Source of the DNA: DATFBY01 sp035253585
Lineage (GTDB): Bacteria > Gemmatimonadota > Gemmatimonadetes > Gemmatimonadales > Gemmatimonadaceae
Reading direction: 5' to 3'
DNA: 64,000 nt
Assembly (NCBI GenBank): GCA_035253585.1
Contig: DATFBY010000110.1
Location: forward strand, 62,001-126,000
Position 1 is the first letter of the stretch. Each line of letters begins with the position of its first letter. The notes under the pieces are model-generated. The model saw nothing but the letters and a program-made list of their open reading frames with translations, searched no databases and was not told the origin of the DNA. Positions 8,563-19,235 of this stretch are shown piece after piece. The position numbers and the translations under genes were made by a program.

Positions 8563-9354
8563 CTAGGCGCGAAGCTGGAGAACCGGCATCTCCGTCGTGG
8601 TGCGCGGCGTCCTCCCGGCGATGATGTCGCGTACCTGCGGCGCGGACAGCCCGCGCATGAGCCGACCATTCTGCGCCACCGAGATGGTGGCTGTCTCCTC
8701 CGAGACGACGATCACCAGAGCGTCGGTCTCGTCCGACAAACCGAGCGCCGCCCGGTGGCGAGTGCCTAACGAGCGGTCCTCCAGCGGCTGCTGCGTCAAC
8801 GGTAGAATGCATCCGGCGCCGATGATCGTGTCGCCGCGCACGATGACCGCGCCGTCGTGCAGCGGCGAATACGGCGTGAAGATTGTCGCCAGCAGGTCCG
8901 AGGAGACTTTTGCCTGCATGGAGGTGCCGGACTGCACGTAATCGCCGAGATTCACTTCCCGCTCGAGCGCGATGATCGAGCCGATCCCCGACCGGCTCAG
9001 CCGCTCCACCGCCTCGGCGATCTCCTCGGCCACTTCACCGACTTCCATGCGCTTGAAGAAGCGCGCCATCGGAGTTTGGCCCAGGTGAGCGAGCGCCGCG
9101 CGAAGCTCCGGCTGGAAGACCACCAGCGCGGCGAACGCGCCGTAAGTGAACACCAGGCCCAGGATGTAGGTGATCATCGTGAGCTTGAATGTCCACGCTA
9201 GGGCATACGCGAGGACGAGGACCACGATGCCTATCAACATCTGCACCGCGCGCGTGCCGTGAATCAGTAGCAGCACGCGGTAGATGACGTAGGCGACGAC
9301 GATGATCTCCACCGCATCTCGCCATCCGAATTCGAGGATTCGAAACTGGTCCAC
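8563..9354 (-). CDS. cdaA: Diadenylate cyclase CdaA (membrane c-di-AMP synthase)
   Basis: The enzyme condenses two ATP to cyclic di-AMP, a second messenger for osmolyte and cell-wall control. The 263-residue protein has three N-terminal membrane helices (about 15-85) followed by a DAC domain with DGA (167-169) and RHR (199-201), the two catalytic motifs. Its start immediately follows the folP stop with no gap. The folP-cdaA order is common in several phyla. An osmoprotectant transporter lies at 35.6-37.9 kb, but no direct link is shown. Confidence 0.95.
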   Translation of the reverse strand: MDQFRILEFGWRDAVEIIVVAYVIYRVLLLIHGTRAVQMLIGIVVLVLAYALAWTFKLTMITYILGLVFTYGAFAALVVFQPELRAALAHLGQTPMARFFKRMEVGEVAEEIAEAVERLSRSGIGSIIALEREVNLGDYVQSGTSMQAKVSSDLLATIFTPYSPLHDGAVIVRGDTIIGAGCILPLTQQPLEDRSLGTRHRAALGLSDETDALVIVVSEETATISVAQNGRLMRGLSAPQVRDIIAGRTPRTTTEMPVLQLRA

Positions 9355-10239
9355 CTACGCTCCCGCCCGGTTCTGCGCCTGCGTCGTCTGCTGGTCGAAG
9401 ATCGCCCACGCCACATCGAGCGCGCGGCGATTCGCCTTCACATCGTGAACCCGAAAGATGCGTGCTCCGGCGACGAGCGCCATGATGTTCGCCGCAACGG
9501 TTCCGTCCACGCGCTCGGCGGGCTCCGTCACACCGCTGAGCTCGCCGATGAAACGCTTCCGCGAGACACCGACGACTACAGGAAGACCACGGAGGACGAG
9601 CCGATCGAGCTCCGATAGGATTTTGATCGAGTGCTCGCTCCGCTTGGCAAACCCGATCCCCGGGTCGATCGCAATCCGGGACTCCTCGACACCCGCTTCG
9701 CGCGCGGCCGTGATCCGCTCCTCGAGCTCGGCGAGCACGTCCCCGACCGGGTCATCGCCATAGTGCGCGTGCGCGTAGGTCCCCATGTCGCTGACCACAC
9801 CACGCGAGTGCATGAGAATGACACCTGCCCCCGCACTGGCGCAAACCCCGGCCATTCGCGCGTCCAGGCGGAATGCCGACACGTCATTGATGACGTCGGC
9901 TCCTTCACGCAGCGCGGCTTCGGCGACATCTGACTTGACCGTGTCGACGGAAATGACCGTTCCCGGAAGGCGCTGTCTCAATTCTGCGACGACCGGCAAG
10001 ACTCGCCGCCTCTCCTCGTCGACGTTCACCGGCGTCGCGCCCTGTGGCCGCGTGGATTCGCCGCCGATGTCGAGAATGTCCGCGCCTTCGTCTATCAGCT
10101 CGAGGCCGTGGTCGACGGCGGCAGTGCCCGAAAAAAACTTACCCCCGTCGCTGAAGCTGTCGGGGGTAATGTTTACGACGCCCATGATCATCGGGCGGGC
10201 GAGCGGGAGCGCCCGCTCCCGAATGCGCCAGACGATCAT
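9355..10239 (-). CDS. folP: Dihydropteroate synthase
   Basis: This folate-pathway enzyme joins p-aminobenzoate to hydroxymethyldihydropterin pyrophosphate. The 294-residue TIM barrel shows MGVVNITPDSFSDGG, DIGGESTRP, SVDTVKSDVAEAAL, DPGIGFAK and GVSRKRFIGE. I chose the ATG at 10239 (MIVWRIRERALPL). The open frame extends to 10497, but that part is a shadow of ftsH and translated repeat. The chosen ATG lies inside a heptad-repeat palindrome, so no normal Shine-Dalgarno can sit upstream. Translation may be coupled to ftsH or influenced by the hairpin. Confidence 0.94.
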   Translation of the reverse strand: MIVWRIRERALPLARPMIMGVVNITPDSFSDGGKFFSGTAAVDHGLELIDEGADILDIGGESTRPQGATPVNVDEERRRVLPVVAELRQRLPGTVISVDTVKSDVAEAALREGADVINDVSAFRLDARMAGVCASAGAGVILMHSRGVVSDMGTYAHAHYGDDPVGDVLAELEERITAAREAGVEESRIAIDPGIGFAKRSEHSIKILSELDRLVLRGLPVVVGVSRKRFIGELSGVTEPAERVDGTVAANIMALVAGARIFRVHDVKANRRALDVAWAIFDQQTTQAQNRAGA

Positions 10240-10338
10240 CGAGATTCGAGATTCGAGATTCGAGATTCGGAAGGGCACACCGCACGAGGTCCGAATCCGC
10301 AGTCCCGAATCTCGAATCTCGAATCTCGAATCTCGATG
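10237..10338. repeat. Heptad-repeat palindrome C, between ftsH and folP
   Basis: The left arm (10240-10269) is CG plus four AGATTCG units. The right arm (10306-10335) is the exact reverse complement. CAT at 10237-10239 and ATG at 10336-10338 extend pairing to 33 bp around a 36-base loop. The 30-bp arms are identical to those of palindrome A, while the loops are unrelated. The element fills the whole gap between the ftsH stop (10340) and the folP ATG (10239) and includes that ATG. Confidence 0.95.
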
Positions 10339-10339
10339 C

Positions 10340-12322
<1,983 letters not shown>

Positions 12323-12877
12323 TTACTGCAAGCTCGCTATATAGGGCAGGTGTCTGAAGTTCTCGGCGTGGTCCAAACCGTACCCCACCAAAAACTCGTG
12401 CGGCGCATCAAAACCAACGAACCGCACTGGGTACCGCAAATGCTCGGCAAGGTGCTTGTGCAACAGCGCGCAGACCGCCAGTGAGCGCGGATTGCGCGCG
12501 GAAAGGAGATCCATGAGCCGGCTCAAGGTTCTGCCCGAGTCGACGATGTCCTCCACTAACAGAATGTGCTTCCCCTCCAGCTCGGTTTCCGGATCGTAGA
12601 CCAGCCGCACCGTACCGCTGGACTCCATCTCCGAGCCGTAGCTCGAGGCGACGAGAAAGTCGATCTGAATCGGACGGACGATCTGACGCACCAGGTCGCT
12701 GAGGAAAATGAAGCTTCCTTTCAGCAGCCCGAGCACCAGCAGATCTCCATCCGGATAGCCGGAGGTGATCTCCGCACCGAGCTCCCGAACGCGGGACGCG
12801 ATCGCCTCGGGGCCGAACACGACCCGGCGTACAGCGCGCCCATCAAGACGCGGATCAGCGATCGATGATGCGCTCAC
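12323..12877 (-). CDS. hpt: Hypoxanthine phosphoribosyltransferase
   Basis: This purine-salvage enzyme makes IMP or GMP from hypoxanthine or guanine and PRPP. The PRPP-binding loop appears as LLVEDIVDSGRTL, and the C-terminal VGYGLDHAENFRHLPYI is typical. The frame is open further upstream, but the GTG at 12877 gives 184 residues, normal for the family, with a 23-base overlap with tilS. The longer version would add about 41 residues unlike the family. Confidence 0.93.
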   Translation of the reverse strand: MSASSIADPRLDGRAVRRVVFGPEAIASRVRELGAEITSGYPDGDLLVLGLLKGSFIFLSDLVRQIVRPIQIDFLVASSYGSEMESSGTVRLVYDPETELEGKHILLVEDIVDSGRTLSRLMDLLSARNPRSLAVCALLHKHLAEHLRYPVRFVGFDAPHEFLVGYGLDHAENFRHLPYIASLQ

Positions 12878-14228
12878 AGAGCACTCGTACGACCGGCCGA
12901 CCGGGCCGAACGGTTGCCGCGAGAGCGCGGCCCACTCCGGGAACCCATACGATTTCGTCGTCGGCCAACACGACCGGCCACCCGCGCCGCGCCGCGGCAT
13001 CGATGCCCGCTTCGCGCAGCAACCGCTTGATTCGACGCGGGGACTCTGCCCCAGCCGGTTTCATACGGTCACCGGCATGCCAGGGGCGTGCCGTAAGTCG
13101 GCGGTCGGCAGGGAGTTCTGCGACCCACGCGTCGGCGCTTCCGACCGCCGAGAGGATTCGAAACCTGAACGACCCGACGACGAGCCCTTCTTCGATCTCG
13201 CGCGCCGCACCAATAGCGGGCGTTGTCGCGCGACGTAGTCGGAGCTCACCTGCGTGCAGGACCACCTCGTGCCCGCCGGAGAGCTGGATTCGGCGTCCAT
13301 TGCTCCCCTCCTTAGTAAACGCACTGAGACGGCGTGTTCCGCGACGGTCCAGCGCTACACCCGAGCGCGCCGCCAGCACCGGCCAAAGCACCGCAAGCTC
13401 TTGTGCATCATAGCGGACCAGAGAGTCACGGGCAACCACGAGCTCGCCATTCTCAAAACGAACATCCACCTGTTTAGCCACCAGATCGTCCAGCGCTTCG
13501 CGGAGCCTCGCCGACTCATCGGCCAGGGCCAACAGCTCGTCGGCAAGCGAAGGGCGGACGCGCAGTAGCGCCGGCAACAGGTCGTGTCTGACTCGGTTGC
13601 GCAGGTAGTCGGGCGAAAGGTTGGTCGGGTCGTCGACCCAACGAAGACCGCGGGCGATGGCGTACTCCGTCACCGCCTGGCGCGAAACGCCGAGCAGCGG
13701 ACGGACGACGCCGCGTGTGGGCGCCGCGAGTGCCGCGAGGCCGCGTGCGCCCGCACCGCGAAGCACGCGCAACAGCACCGTTTCGACCTGATCGTCTCTC
13801 GTGTGGCCCGTGGCGACGACAGCCTTTTCTGCCTCGGCGAGACGCGTGAGAAATCGCCAGCGCGCATCGCGCCACATCGCTTCGGTCGGCCGCGTCTCGA
13901 GCGGCGCGCCACGCGCCGCCTCGCCGCCGCGCAGGAGTCGGACACCCAGCTCCGAAGCCCGCGCTTCGACCAGATCGGCAGCGTGTGTGGCCGCGTCACC
14001 AGTGCCGTGGTCGTAGGTCGCCACTGCGGCGATGCGATCGCGCGCCACTCGCACGCCTGCGTCGAGAAGAACCATCGAGTCGCGCCCGCCGGACACCGCC
14101 AGCAGCACGCGCGGCTGATCCGCCAGTCCGAGAAGTGTGTCGCGAACCGCGCGCTCGACAGTCGCCTCGGCGCTCGACGACGCTCGTCTCACGACCGGAG
14201 ACCTCTGGTCCGCGTGGCGCGTCGACAA
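12855..14228 (-). CDS. tilS: tRNA(Ile)-lysidine synthase
   Basis: TilS modifies C34 of tRNA-Ile(CAU) to lysidine so that it reads AUA. The N-type ATP pyrophosphatase P-loop SGGRDS is at residues 46-51. ATGHTRDDQVETVLLRVLRG and LLGVSRQAVTEYA are typical of the catalytic domain. A less conserved C-terminal tRNA-binding domain completes the 457 residues, and RLTARPWHAGDRMKP is the usual TilS C-terminal motif. It is the first gene of the tilS-hpt-ftsH-folP-cdaA run and is divergent from a small membrane-protein gene. Confidence 0.94.
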   Translation of the reverse strand: MSTRHADQRSPVVRRASSSAEATVERAVRDTLLGLADQPRVLLAVSGGRDSMVLLDAGVRVARDRIAAVATYDHGTGDAATHAADLVEARASELGVRLLRGGEAARGAPLETRPTEAMWRDARWRFLTRLAEAEKAVVATGHTRDDQVETVLLRVLRGAGARGLAALAAPTRGVVRPLLGVSRQAVTEYAIARGLRWVDDPTNLSPDYLRNRVRHDLLPALLRVRPSLADELLALADESARLREALDDLVAKQVDVRFENGELVVARDSLVRYDAQELAVLWPVLAARSGVALDRRGTRRLSAFTKEGSNGRRIQLSGGHEVVLHAGELRLRRATTPAIGAAREIEEGLVVGSFRFRILSAVGSADAWVAELPADRRLTARPWHAGDRMKPAGAESPRRIKRLLREAGIDAAARRGWPVVLADDEIVWVPGVGRALAATVRPGRPVVRVLCERIIDR

Positions 14229-14281
14229 TACATTCCCGGCGCTCTCACGTCGCGTTTGACGGTTCTTCGCAGAGGATCACT

Positions 14282-14458
14282 TTGGAGACACACGGCCCGC
14301 TTGGCGTGATCTGGATCGGGTTGGGGTTGGGCGCGTTCTACATCGCGCTGATCTGGATCAACATGCTGCTCGGACTCTTTCTGACCCCGTTGTTCTTCAT
14401 TCCGCTCACGTTCCTCAAGGATCGTAAGCGGCGGCAGACGACGACCGAGCGCCGCTGA
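14282..14458 (+). CDS. Small two-helix membrane protein (hypothetical)
   Basis: A TTG start at 14282 is preceded by AGAGGA at a good distance and gives 58 residues. Two hydrophobic stretches (GVIWIGLGLGAFYIALIW and MLLGLFLTPLFFIPLTFL) are followed by a basic tail (KDRKRRQ). The topology is clear but the function is unknown. A terminator-like hairpin follows at 14518. It lies between divergent tilS and downstream lemA. Confidence 0.55.
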   Translation: METHGPLGVIWIGLGLGAFYIALIWINMLLGLFLTPLFFIPLTFLKDRKRRQTTTERR

Positions 14459-14517
14459 GCACGCGCCGACTTCGGTTTGCGCTGTAACACGCGCGGCAAT
14501 TCGTTCGTAGTATGAAG

Positions 14518-14547
14518 ACGGGACGGGGCGCGTCGCCTCCGTCCCGT
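14518..14547. terminator. Terminator-like hairpin
   Basis: ACGGGACGG (14518-14526) pairs perfectly with CCGTCCCGT (14539-14547) around a 12-base loop, followed by a short T-containing stretch. It lies between the small membrane-protein gene and lemA. Confidence 0.5.
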
Positions 14548-14599
14548 TTGTCCGTTTACCTGGGGCCGCCGAACGCGGCTTCACCTTACGGAGAGCGCC

Positions 14600-15178
14600 A
14601 TGGGTCTCATCGTCTTGCTGGTCGTCCTCGCCGTCGTGGCCCTGTGGGTCATCAGCGCGTACAACCGGCTGATCCAGCTCAAGAACCAGGTCTTCAACGC
14701 CTGGAAGCAGATCGATGTGCAGCTGAAGCGCCGTCACGATCTCATTCCCAATCTGGTGGAGACGGTCAAAGGCGCCATGCAGTTCGAGCGGCAGACGCTC
14801 GAGGCGGTAATCCAGGCGCGCAACCAGGCGGTGGCCGCGAGCAACAGTGGCAGCGTCGCGCAGACGGCCGCCGCGGAAGGCGCGCTCACGGGCGCGCTGC
14901 GACAGCTGTTCGCGTTGGTGGAGAACTATCCTGATCTCAAGGCGACGAGCAACGTCGCGCAGCTTCAAGAGGAGCTCACGTCCACCGAGAACAAGATCGC
15001 CTTCGCGCGGCAGATGTACAACGACACCGCCACGCAATACAACACCGCGCAGTTGCAGTTCCCCACCAACATGGTGGCGGGACTGGCCAAGGCGACGCCC
15101 GCCGAGCTGTGGGAGATCACCGACGCCGCCGAGCGCGCGGTACCGAAGGTGGATCTCTCGTTTGGACCGAAGGCGTAG
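14600..15178 (+). CDS. lemA: LemA family membrane-anchored protein
   Basis: The 192-residue protein has one N-terminal membrane helix (about 2-20) then the conserved YNRLIQLKNQVFNAWKQID segment and RRHDLIPNLVETVKG of the LemA family. The rest is a helical bundle presumed to lie outside the cytoplasm. The function is not established. LemA genes very often precede M48 (HtpX-like) proteases, as here with 9 bases between them, suggesting work in the same membrane-quality process. The ribosome-binding site GGAGAG lies just upstream. Confidence 0.92.
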   Translation: MGLIVLLVVLAVVALWVISAYNRLIQLKNQVFNAWKQIDVQLKRRHDLIPNLVETVKGAMQFERQTLEAVIQARNQAVAASNSGSVAQTAAAEGALTGALRQLFALVENYPDLKATSNVAQLQEELTSTENKIAFARQMYNDTATQYNTAQLQFPTNMVAGLAKATPAELWEITDAAERAVPKVDLSFGPKA

Positions 15179-15187
15179 TCGTTAGGC

Positions 15188-16240
15188 GTGAACGGAGAGA
15201 GCGTCAACCTCTTCGATCAGCAGGAAGCCAATCGCCGGCGCTCGCGCTGGCTGGTGATTGGCTTCGTGCTGTTCTTCGCCTGGCTCGGCTTCGGCGGCGA
15301 TCTCATTTTGTATCTCGCCACCCAGAACCAAACAGCCGAGTCGTATCATCATCTTTTCCCGTGGTTCGGAATCTTCCTCACGTTCCTGGCCGCGATCTTG
15401 GCGGTCTTTGCCTGGCGAACCGGACCCGAACGAGTCCTGTGGGCCACCGGCGCGCGCGAAGTGATCGATCCCGACACTCCGGAGGAACGACAGCTCGTGA
15501 ACGTGGTCGAGGAGATGTCGATCGCATCGGCGCTTCCGAAGCCACGCATCTGGATCGTGCCTGACGACGATCCGAATGCCTTTGCGACCGGCCGCGAGCA
15601 GAGCGGCTCGCACGTGGCGGTGACGCAGGGACTGCTCGCCGTGTGCTCACGCGATGAGCTGCAGGCGGTCGTCGCCCACGAGATGGGGCACATCAAGAAT
15701 CTCGACGTCAGGCTCATGACGCTGCTGGCCGCGCTGGTGGGCGCTGTCGCGCTCATCTCCGATGGCATGGGACGCATGATTCGCTCGGGCGCGCGCGTCG
15801 GCGGCGGCTCGCGCGGCGGCCGCGGGAAGAAGGGCGGCGGGCTTGGCCCCGTCATCATTGCGCTCTTGGTGCTCTGGATTTTGAGCTGGATCCTGGCGCC
15901 GCTCGTGACCAGGCTTCTGGCGCTTGGCGTGAGCCGAAAGCGTGAGTTCCTGGCCGACGCGATGAGCGCGCAGTTCACGCGCAACCCGATGGCGCTCGCC
16001 ACCGCGCTCGACAAGATCGAGGGCGCGCATGGTGCGACGAAGGCCATCAAAGGCGGGAGTGCACACTTGTGCATCGCCGATCCGCTCGAGCGAAAGATCT
16101 CGAACAAGGAAGGCCGGCTCGCCGATTGGTTCGGCACGCACCCGCCGATGCGCCTACGCATCTCCCGTCTCAAGGCAATGGCGTATCAGGAGCAGAAGAA
16201 GCTCGGAACGTTTCAAGCCGGCGTCGAGTCGCCAGTATAG
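15188..16240 (+). CDS. M48 family (HtpX-like) zinc metalloprotease
   Basis: This integral-membrane protease of 350 residues has the zinc motif HEMGH (H164, E165, H168) and the third zinc ligand in KREFLADAMSA (E253). Hydrophobic helices lie near residues 18-38, 58-75, 180-195 and 220-245. A GTG start at 15188 follows the lemA stop closely and overlaps one of the GTTAGGC words. HtpX-type proteases degrade misfolded membrane proteins and complement FtsH. Substrates here are unknown. Confidence 0.92.
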   Translation: MNGESVNLFDQQEANRRRSRWLVIGFVLFFAWLGFGGDLILYLATQNQTAESYHHLFPWFGIFLTFLAAILAVFAWRTGPERVLWATGAREVIDPDTPEERQLVNVVEEMSIASALPKPRIWIVPDDDPNAFATGREQSGSHVAVTQGLLAVCSRDELQAVVAHEMGHIKNLDVRLMTLLAALVGAVALISDGMGRMIRSGARVGGGSRGGRGKKGGGLGPVIIALLVLWILSWILAPLVTRLLALGVSRKREFLADAMSAQFTRNPMALATALDKIEGAHGATKAIKGGSAHLCIADPLERKISNKEGRLADWFGTHPPMRLRISRLKAMAYQEQKKLGTFQAGVESPV

Positions 16241-16259
16241 GACTGCACACAGACCGCCT

Positions 16260-16284
16260 GCGACCTGCGACATTTGCAGGTCGC
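16260..16284. terminator. Hairpin between convergent genes
   Basis: GCGACCTGC (16260-16268) and GCAGGTCGC (16276-16284) form a perfect 9-bp stem with a 7-base loop. It lies between the stops of the M48 protease and TonB-like genes and could serve both. Confidence 0.55.
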
Positions 16285-16296
16285 ATTCGACGGCGG

Positions 16297-16986
16297 TTAG
16301 CGCTGTAGCCTGAAGGCGAAGCTCTGCTGGACGACGAGGCGCACCTTTCGTCCGCCGCTCTCCGCCGGCGTGAATCGCATCCGAGCGAGCGCGTCGCGCA
16401 CCGATTTCTCGAAGAGCGCATGCGTGGCGGCGATCGCGCGAATGCTGGTCGTGTCGACGCGGCCGGTGGTGTCGATCACGAATTGCGCGAGTACGGTGCC
16501 CTCGATGCCGCCGTCACGTAGGGTGCGAGGATAGTTAGGCGACGGATTGCCATCGCGCGCTCGCGCGGGCACCTCGACCATCCACTCGAAGTACGTGTTC
16601 GGCTGGTGGACGGTCCCCGAGCCAGAAGTACTCGGAGCACGATCACGCGACCCGGCGGCTAGTTCTCCCGGCTCGGTCGGCACTAGGTCGATCGTCGGCG
16701 CCGACACCGGCGGAAGGTTGATGTCGATGTCGAGTCTGCGTGGAAGCGGGAGCGATCGCGCGCTGCCCACTGCACTGGCGCCGGGCAACTCACGAACGCC
16801 GCTCGGCGGCTCGACGATATGAAATACGAGGGGCGGGACAGATTTCTCTACCGGCGGAATGTCGTCCGCTTTCACCGTCGCGGTCACCGCAGCGGCGATC
16901 AGCACGACGTGCGCTCCGACGCTGAACACCGTGCCACCCATCGATCGATCCCGCGCTTTCCGTGATTCCACCAATACGCCGAGCAT
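16297..16986 (-). CDS. TonB-family energy transducer
   Basis: The 229-residue protein has an N-terminal membrane anchor (about 20-40), a proline-rich spacer and a TonB C-terminal domain. The latter shows YPRTLRDGGIEGTVLAQFVID and ALARMRFTPAESGGRKVRLVV (the usual W/Y-P ... G-x-V-x-V pattern). TonB proteins pass proton-motive energy from ExbBD to outer-membrane receptors. No exbB/exbD is adjacent, so this is an orphan copy. Confidence 0.82.
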   Translation of the reverse strand: MLGVLVESRKARDRSMGGTVFSVGAHVVLIAAAVTATVKADDIPPVEKSVPPLVFHIVEPPSGVRELPGASAVGSARSLPLPRRLDIDINLPPVSAPTIDLVPTEPGELAAGSRDRAPSTSGSGTVHQPNTYFEWMVEVPARARDGNPSPNYPRTLRDGGIEGTVLAQFVIDTTGRVDTTSIRAIAATHALFEKSVRDALARMRFTPAESGGRKVRLVVQQSFAFRLQR

Positions 16987-17125
16987 GGATCCTCCCTGTC
17001 GAGTGCCTGACGACTTGGCGGAGGATACGCGTCTCGGATTTCGCGCCGCTTACCGATTCATGAGCAGTCGCGCGTTGTGCGATTACGATTCGATGAAGAG
17101 TGCGTGACTGCCTCGTAATGCAAGA

Positions 17126-17150
17126 AGCCCTCGGTCATGCGCCGAGGGCT
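17126..17150. terminator. Terminator downstream of the flotillin gene
   Basis: AGCCCTCGG (17126-17134) and CCGAGGGCT (17142-17150) form a 9-bp stem with a 7-base loop, just past the flotillin stop (17166) on the minus strand. Confidence 0.6.
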
Positions 17151-17165
17151 CTTGCGGAGCTCGAC

Positions 17166-18584
17166 CTACTTTCGTTCTTTCGTCTTGTCAGGCGGTGCGT
17201 ATCCATCGCGGGGAGCCGCAACGCTCGCCACCTCGTTCGCGCTCACCCGCTTCGACGCGCCTTGCAGCACCGATTGTATGTCGACGCCGAACGCGCTGCC
17301 CAATCCCTCGAGCGTGCGGAGCGCGGCGTTCACCTTCTGGTTGGCGGCGTTGGCGACGCCCTCGCCCGACCCGCTGTCCATCACGACGACGCGATCGATG
17401 TCGATTCCCTTCACTGCTTCGACCGTCGTGCCAAGCAGCGCCGGAAGCTTCTCCGCCATGAATACGGCGAAGCCCTGATCGCCGGCATTTGCGATCTGCG
17501 CGTAGAGCAGGCGCAGCACCTCCACCTGCGCCTTACCGTTCTCGAGGATCGGAGCGGCGTCGGCACGGGCGCGAGCCTCGGCTGCGAGGCGGTCGGCTTC
17601 CGCCGGTTCGACCACGTCGGCCTGCAACTTTTTCTTTTGCAGCTCGATGCGCTGCGCCTCGAGCCGCTGTTGTGCCTCGACCTCGGCACGTGCCGCTTCG
17701 ACCTTCGCCGTGCGCTCGGCCGTCTCGCCCTGCTGCGCGAGCTGCGCCCGCTTCACGCGCAGCGTGTTCTGCGCGTCGACGATCGACAGCTCCGCCTGCG
17801 CCGCCGCTACCTCGGCCTGCTTTCGCGCCTCCGCCTGCTGCTGCTTCGTCTGGGCGTCGTTCATCGCTTGCGAGATTTCCGCTTCCTTCTTGGCCTCGGC
17901 CTGGCGCTGCATCGTCTCCGCCTGGTTCCGCGCCTCGGCGATCTGCGCTTCCTTGAGCACCTGCGCCGTCTTCACGCGGCCGACCGCCGCCAGGTACCCA
18001 ACGTCATCCGAGACGTTCTGGATCTTCAACGTGTCGAGCTGGAGGCCGAGCTTTTGAAGATCGTGGTCGGCTTCCTGAATCAGCTCGGCCGCGAACTTCA
18101 TCCGGTCTTCGTTCACCTCTTCGGGCGTCAGGGTAGCCAGCACGCCGCGCAGATTCGCGGACAGCGTCTCACGCGCCAGCAGCTCGATTTCATCCATTGG
18201 CTTGCCTAACAAGCGCTCGACACCGTTGTTGAACGTGGTCTCCGGCTCCGAGGCGACCTTCACGTTCGCCACCGCCTGTACCGACAACGGAATACCTCCC
18301 TTCGAGAAGGCGTTCTGCACCGACAGCTCGATGGGAATTGTCGACAAGGGCATCCACGATACCTTTTCGATGATCGGGATGCGCAGCGTACGCCCGCCGA
18401 TCACCGCCCTATAGCCGACGTGTTTGCCTTCGTCGAGTTGCCGGCTTCGGCCGGTGATGATCGCCGCCGAGTTGGGTGGAACGATGACGATGAGCGCTTT
18501 GATCGTGCTGATGAGCACGAAAATCGCCGCCAGGACGACGACGCCGACTACCGCCAGTGGAATCGAGTCCCCCAGAATGTCCAT
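17166..18584 (-). CDS. Flotillin / SPFH-domain membrane protein
   Basis: The 472-residue protein has an N-terminal membrane hairpin (about 8-40), an SPFH/band-7 domain (about 40-210) and a long Ala/Glu/Lys/Gln coiled coil (about 215-350) typical of flotillins. Flotillins scaffold membrane microdomains. The NfeD-like gene 34 bases upstream on the same strand is the classic partner, so they probably form one operon. Length and architecture match the YuaG/FloA/YqiK-like group. Confidence 0.92.
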   Translation of the reverse strand: MDILGDSIPLAVVGVVVLAAIFVLISTIKALIVIVPPNSAAIITGRSRQLDEGKHVGYRAVIGGRTLRIPIIEKVSWMPLSTIPIELSVQNAFSKGGIPLSVQAVANVKVASEPETTFNNGVERLLGKPMDEIELLARETLSANLRGVLATLTPEEVNEDRMKFAAELIQEADHDLQKLGLQLDTLKIQNVSDDVGYLAAVGRVKTAQVLKEAQIAEARNQAETMQRQAEAKKEAEISQAMNDAQTKQQQAEARKQAEVAAAQAELSIVDAQNTLRVKRAQLAQQGETAERTAKVEAARAEVEAQQRLEAQRIELQKKKLQADVVEPAEADRLAAEARARADAAPILENGKAQVEVLRLLYAQIANAGDQGFAVFMAEKLPALLGTTVEAVKGIDIDRVVVMDSGSGEGVANAANQKVNAALRTLEGLGSAFGVDIQSVLQGASKRVSANEVASVAAPRDGYAPPDKTKERK

Positions 18585-18618
18585 TGCTTCTCCTCAAAAT
18601 GTCCGGGTGTGTCCGCGT

Positions 18619-19170
18619 TCAGCTGTCGGCATTCGCCGACTCTTCCAGCGGTGCCACCACCGCGGTCCCACCATGCATCTCGACGACGACGACGCTCTTC
18701 CACCGATCGGGCGCTTCGGCGTCGGCGCCTAACGGGCGCGCCAGCAGCTCGAACGACCGGTCGCCCCGGCGCACCAGGACCTTGCCCGGCGCCCCGCGCG
18801 ACAACGGAATCGTCACGCGCCCCGCGAGCCCGACGAAGCTTTGATCGCCCTCACGCGCGCCGGAGTCCGCGCGTCGCAAGTATTGGAACACGGCCGCCGA
18901 CGTTCCGCCGAGCGCCAGGCCTACGGTGACTGCCAGCGCGAACGAGAGCCAACCCGATCCACTCCAGATCCAGCTGAGTCCCGCGCCGGTCGCTCCGAAA
19001 CCGAAGAGGAAGTAGGTCAGCGTCCGCAGCGAGAGGAGCTTGAACCCCTCGTGATCGTGCGACGCGTCCGCATGCGCGACATCTCCTCCGTGATGCCCGA
19101 CATCTCCGAGCACCGAGAAGAGCAGCAATCCTCCGCCAACGATGAGGGAGAAGAGGTAGAGGCCGAGCAT
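18619..19170 (-). CDS. NfeD-like / YqiJ-type membrane protein
   Basis: The 183-residue protein has an N-terminal helix (about 3-22), a His/Asp-rich loop (GHHGGDVAHADASHDHEG) that could bind metal, two more helices (about 48-95) and a C-terminal OB-fold-like segment (GLAGRVTIPLSRGAPGKV...). This layout matches NfeD-like proteins encoded next to flotillins. It is presumed to be the flotillin partner. The His-rich loop is a visible feature of unknown role. Confidence 0.8.
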   Translation of the reverse strand: MLGLYLFSLIVGGGLLLFSVLGDVGHHGGDVAHADASHDHEGFKLLSLRTLTYFLFGFGATGAGLSWIWSGSGWLSFALAVTVGLALGGTSAAVFQYLRRADSGAREGDQSFVGLAGRVTIPLSRGAPGKVLVRRGDRSFELLARPLGADAEAPDRWKSVVVVEMHGGTAVVAPLEESANADS

Positions 19171-19235
19171 GTGATCTAACTACGAGAAGGAGGCTTGAAC
19201 GGTGTCAGTGGCCGGCGGTGCCGTCAAGAATGACA

